Below are positions 61,226 to 64,000 of a stretch of DNA of 64,000 nt, in pieces. Positions within the stretch are counted from its first letter, which is position 1, and every line of letters starts with the position of its first letter. The position numbers and the translations under genes are program-made. The stretch covers positions 1 through 64,000 of the forward strand of contig JBAXHT010000003.1 in NCBI GenBank assembly GCA_037138755.1, written 5' to 3'. The notes beneath the pieces were generated by a model. The model did not search any database and had not been told where the DNA came from. It was given only the letters and a program-made list of their open reading frames with translations. This DNA is from Armatimonadota bacterium. Lineage in GTDB: Bacteria > Armatimonadota > Fimbriimonadia > Fimbriimonadales > Fimbriimonadaceae.

Positions 61226-61762
61226 ATGGATTTCCGAGTCGTGCGTCTATTGCTTACCGTTTCTACTCTCGTCGGAGTCACAAGTCTGCCACTTGCCCAA
61301 ACCTCAAAAAAGCTCAACCCTGAGTTTCTTATGGAGAAAATGACGGGAAAATGGGTGATGCGGGGGACGATCGCCGGGGACAAGGTCACGCACGATGTCA
61401 CTGCGGACCGGATTCTTAACCGTCAATATGTCCGCATTCACGAAGTCTCGCGCGAGAAGGACTCAGCCGGAAAACCTGCGTACGAAGCATGGCTCCACAT
61501 TGCCTGGGACAAAGCGAACGAGGAGTTTGTGGTCATGTGGCTAGACAATACTGGAGTCACCAACTTTTCTGCCGACGGAGTGGGACACGGAAAGCCGGTT
61601 GGTGACCGGATCCCGTTCGTCTGGAAATTGGCCGACGGGAGCGGAATTCATAACACGTTTGCTTACGAGCGCGAGAGCAATTCGTGGTCTTGGAGCATCG
61701 ACAACGTGGACAAGTCTGGGAAAGCATCTGCTTTTGGCCGGGTGACGTTGAAGCGGAAGTAG
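61226..61762 (+). CDS. Exported protein, DUF1579-like
   Basis: 178 residues from ATG 61226 (MDFRVVRLLLTVSTLVGVTSLPLAQT is a clear signal peptide). The mature part has lipocalin-like beta strands: LMEKMTGKWVMRGTIAGDKVTHDVTADRIL, YVRIHEVSRE, WLHIAWDKANEEFVVMWLDN. The pattern is close to DUF1579/heme-binding-like barrels, but no ligand residues are certain. Function unknown. Flanked by the dnaK terminator and a dispersed repeat. Confidence 0.6.
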   Translation: MDFRVVRLLLTVSTLVGVTSLPLAQTSKKLNPEFLMEKMTGKWVMRGTIAGDKVTHDVTADRILNRQYVRIHEVSREKDSAGKPAYEAWLHIAWDKANEEFVVMWLDNTGVTNFSADGVGHGKPVGDRIPFVWKLADGSGIHNTFAYERESNSWSWSIDNVDKSGKASAFGRVTLKRK

Positions 61763-61767
61763 AGGTT

Positions 61768-61868
61768 ACAAGCTGGGCTGGCGAATGGCGAATGGCGATT
61801 GGCTCGGGTGTTGGGTCGATTGTCAGTGCCACCCGAGGACTTCTCCAGCCCACGCGGTGGTTCGTCGC
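61768..61868 (+). repeat. Dispersed repeat copy A
   Basis: Reads ACAAGCTGGGCTGG, a tandem GGCGAATG twice, GGCGATTGGCTCGGGTG, then GATTGTCAGTGCCACCC, ACTTCTCC and AGCCCACGCGGTGG. It shares the CAGTGCCACCC core with the copies in the first 2 kb and the GCTGGGC/GGCGATTGGCTCGGGTG part with the copy at 62647. Confidence 0.65.
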
Positions 61869-61874
61869 GCTGCT

Positions 61875-62489
61875 TTAACGGCTTGCTCGCCGTCGGCTAA
61901 GCGCAACTAGGCCAAGACCCAGACACGCAAGGGTCGCGGGTTCAGGTACAGCGGCTACGACAGACACGTTGTCTAGAGCGGGACCGAAAGAAGTTGCGTC
62001 GAGGCTCGCAAACTTTAGAGTCGCTGCTGTGTCATCTGCCACGAAGCTGAATGATTTTTGCACCCATCCGATGTTCGGTCTAGAGAAACCTGTGGTGTCG
62101 AACGTATAGATTTGGGAGAATGAATCTACAGTTACTTGCGCGTTCTTGACCACCGGGTTACCGTCGGGGTTTCCGGCAAAAAAGAATTCGACGCTGTAGG
62201 TGGTGCCGGGAACCGTGACGAAAGACTGCTCTACCGAGCCAGCAAAGACTCGGGACAGATCAATACTCTTAGTGCCGTGTTGGGCAGTCCAATAGCTTTC
62301 GATCCAGTCGACGTTTGTCGCGGACCAACCGGGGAGAATGTTTGACGTACCGGGGATGGGCTGAACACCAGCAGAGCCGGTATAGTTACCTAGCTCGAAA
62401 CTTCCGTTGACAAGAATATTGGCCGAAGCAGATACAGAGATGGCCGAGATGGCAAGTAGGAGCGCGACGCGAATTGTGAACACTCGCAA
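61875..62489 (-). CDS. PEP-CTERM protein, DUF642-like
   Basis: 204 residues. Signal MRVFTIRVALLLAISAISVSASA, then ILVNGSFELGNYTGSAGVQPIPG...GWSATNVDWIESYW, the start of DUF642/choice-of-anchor domains. SFGPALDNVSVVAAV leads into the PEP-CTERM tail VPEPATLACLGLGLVAL then RRRA. It is probably exported and exosortase-processed. The DUF642 fold is often linked to carbohydrate binding. Its mid part keeps the beta-sandwich pattern (AQVTVDSFSQIYTFDT). Confidence 0.82.
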   Translation of the reverse strand: MRVFTIRVALLLAISAISVSASANILVNGSFELGNYTGSAGVQPIPGTSNILPGWSATNVDWIESYWTAQHGTKSIDLSRVFAGSVEQSFVTVPGTTYSVEFFFAGNPDGNPVVKNAQVTVDSFSQIYTFDTTGFSRPNIGWVQKSFSFVADDTAATLKFASLDATSFGPALDNVSVVAAVPEPATLACLGLGLVALSRRRASR

Positions 62490-62804
62490 ATTTTACAGCG
62501 ATATTGCGATTATTCGGCTAGTAGAAATGCTAGTCGTAGCCAATGTGACTCAAGAAACTTCCGGTGCTACCACAATCGCAATTTGGACGCAATGAATCAG
62601 CGTGCCGTGATCCATTTGGGGAGTTTTGGGTTGGAGGCATGGAGGAACACTGACAAGCTGGGCGGACGGAGGGCGATTGGCTCGGGTGGTTGGTCGCTTG
62701 TCGATGCCAGACTACTTCCTACCTAGTTTGCCAGAAATTTGGATTTTATTAAACTTGCCTAGCAGAGGGTCAGATTTTATAAGAAGCAAAGGTAACATCC
62801 CGGC
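62490..62804. other. Intergenic region with repeat copy
   Basis: 315 bases without a gene between two divergent PEP-CTERM genes. They hold one diverged dispersed-repeat copy (62647-62711); nothing else is clear apart from an AT-rich stretch (62730-62790) that could be a promoter for the rightward gene. Confidence 0.45.
62647..62711 (+). repeat. Dispersed repeat copy B (diverged)
   Basis: ACACTGACAAGCTGGGCGG, then GGGCGATTGGCTCGGGTGG, TTGGTCGCTTGTC and GATGCCAG. It starts like copy E at 1852 and ends like the CGCTTG-x-CAGTGCC core with an insertion. Confidence 0.6.
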
Positions 62805-63929
62805 GTGAAGGCAAGTGAGTTAAGACGAGGTACGGCTGTCTTGGTCAGTATCGTTTTCGTACAGATCAGTAATGCTCAGTACACGGCAACAATTCTGAAC
62901 AAAACGGGATTTGCTAACCCCAAGCCATCGGGTGCTAGCGGAAGTGCTACCGTGGGAACGGGAGACGTCACGGTTGGGCAGGTTCAGATTCCCCATGCCA
63001 TGCTGTGGACCTCGCCGGGAGCAACTCCAATTGATCTTAACCCAGAGGGGTTCATCCAAACCTTCGCTACTGCCTCAACCGGTACAAATCAGTACGGATA
63101 CGGGTACGGAGACGTAACCAGCTCGCGTTTTCATGCGCTTAAGTGGTCGGGGACAGCAGGAAGTTACGAAGATCTTAATCCCACGGGTTATCAAACAACG
63201 CAGATTTTTGGAGCTCATGGGAACTCGCAAGTTGGGATTGGTTTTGGTTTGATCACAAACAACACATGGAGGGCGATGCTGTGGCAAGGAACCGCCAATA
63301 GCTTTGTCGACCTTTCACCAGGAACGGTCTCCTCTGCGAAAGCAGTCGGGGTCTGGGGATCTCAGCAGGTTGGGAACACCCAAGTGAATGGAATGCATGC
63401 GCACGCGGCGTTGTGGAGTGGGTCTGCGGAATCCTGGGTCGACCTTCATCCGGCATCTTTTACACGAACCGAGGCCACTGGAGTTTGGAATGGGGTGCAA
63501 GTTGGATTTGGAGAGAGCACGGCAACGGGCAACCAGAGCCACGCTTTGCTTTGGCGAGGGTCGGCGGCTTCTGTTGTTGATCTTAATCCGACCGGTTTCT
63601 CGTTCTCGCAAGCTCTCGCGATCTCCCAAGCTGGCCAAGTGGGATTTGCGTATGGCGCGGCGACTTCTTTTCGGAGTCGTGCTGGGTATTGGAACGGTAC
63701 AGCTGGCTCGTTCGTCAATCTCCATTCTCAGTTGACGGGGCTTGGAGTGAACTTCATTGAGAGCCAAGCCACGGGCATCGTGGATAATGGCGACATCGTT
63801 GGTTGGGGTTTCGACAGCGCCAGTAACTATCACGCATTGAGGTGGTCGCAACCTGTTCCCGAGCCGGCCACGGTGGCCGCGCTTGGTCTCGGATTGGTTG
63901 GTTTGGTTCGCAGACGTCGACGCAACTAG
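62805..63929 (+). CDS. PEP-CTERM protein with HAF-type repeats
   Basis: 374 residues, GTG start, signal sequence ending SNAQ. The body is a series of ~45-residue repeats: HAMLWTSPGATPIDLNPEGF, HALKWSGTAGSYEDLNPTGY, RAMLWQGTANSFVDLSPG, HAALWSGSAESWVDLHP, HALLWRGSAASVVDLNPTGF. This is the pattern called extracellular HAF-family repeats, probably blades of a propeller. The tail PEPATVAALGLGLVGL then RRRRR is a PEP-CTERM sorting signal. It is surface-displayed or secreted. Function unknown. Confidence 0.85.
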   Translation: MKASELRRGTAVLVSIVFVQISNAQYTATILNKTGFANPKPSGASGSATVGTGDVTVGQVQIPHAMLWTSPGATPIDLNPEGFIQTFATASTGTNQYGYGYGDVTSSRFHALKWSGTAGSYEDLNPTGYQTTQIFGAHGNSQVGIGFGLITNNTWRAMLWQGTANSFVDLSPGTVSSAKAVGVWGSQQVGNTQVNGMHAHAALWSGSAESWVDLHPASFTRTEATGVWNGVQVGFGESTATGNQSHALLWRGSAASVVDLNPTGFSFSQALAISQAGQVGFAYGAATSFRSRAGYWNGTAGSFVNLHSQLTGLGVNFIESQATGIVDNGDIVGWGFDSASNYHALRWSQPVPEPATVAALGLGLVGLVRRRRRN

Positions 63930-63947
63930 GTTGCGGTAGCGGCTGAA

Positions 63948-64000
63948 AACTGACGAGCTGGGCGGGCGGATGGCGATTGACTGCTCGACGCTAGTATGGT
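63948..64000 (+). repeat. Dispersed repeat copy C (right edge)
   Basis: ACTGACGAGCTGGGCGGGCGG then GGCGATTGACTGCTCGACG, matching the left half of copies A and B. It is cut by the window end. Confidence 0.55.

Overview
The window looks like ordinary chromosome of a Gram-negative-type bacterium, most likely an Armatimonadota member of the Fimbriimonadales. This is inference. It rests on four things: several secreted proteins with a PEP-CTERM tail (PEP-A-T-L-A...GLG...RRR), small type IV pilin-like proteins with a 'SAKEQWA...CPAGGTY' body, the mix of housekeeping genes with glycoside hydrolases, and moderate-to-high GC. There is no rRNA, CRISPR array, prophage or intact insertion sequence. Two tRNA genes are present (Leu-CAG, Gly-GCC).

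Layout. 1-2.7 kb is an accessory patch: a toxin-like fragment open at the left edge, a lipoprotein, a 40-residue membrane peptide, an Rhs-repeat pseudogene with an in-frame stop, an unknown gene, and several copies of a dispersed repeat. 2.6-6.2 kb: a candidate structured RNA plus terminator, an HNH nuclease, murA, mreB and an exported protein. 6.2-18.5 kb: GH127 with a divergent LacI regulator, a papain-like hydrolase, a subtilase, two DinB proteins, a GHL10-type hydrolase, a YCII protein, tRNA-Leu, pirin, small lipoproteins, gcvT and a HEAT-like protein. 18.5-26.7 kb: a beta-propeller/phosphoesterase, clpB, two membrane proteins, mnmE and a methyltransferase. 26.8-31.2 kb: a LuxR-type regulator, a PEP-CTERM protein, DUF1854, comF, a TMEM14-like protein, a YncE-like propeller and tRNA-Gly. 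31.2-46.2 kb: an IMPase-like protein, a transglutaminase/PIN-TRAM/ispDF operon, topA, a glycosidase, a coupled run of dCMP deaminase, WecA/TagO-like transferase, uppP and pth, and an M48 / YkvA-like / TPR-degenerate-GGDEF operon. 46.4-48.6 kb: five tandem pilin-like genes that lose their prepilin signal step by step. 48.5-61.1 kb: alaS (carrying an intragenic palindromic repeat), a tiny PEP-CTERM protein, argS with unusual insertions and a lost HIGH motif, a SIMPL protein, an AhpD-like protein, a GH4 enzyme, a HEPN-like protein, cysE-cysK and dnaK. 61.2-64 kb: exported and PEP-CTERM proteins among more copies of the dispersed repeat.

How the genes fit together. Cell-wall synthesis and shape recur (murA, mreB, uppP, the WecA-like transferase). 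So do carbohydrate scavenging (GH127, GH4, a GH2/GH5-like enzyme, GHL10) and surface display (PEP-CTERM proteins, pilin-like proteins). Many neighbours overlap by 4 bp (ATGA), which suggests translational coupling. I see no complete new defence or biosynthetic system. The best leads are the degenerating pilin array, the argS insertions, the structured RNA ahead of the HNH gene, the Rhs/toxin scar with its repeat family, and the near-empty PEP-CTERM peptide.
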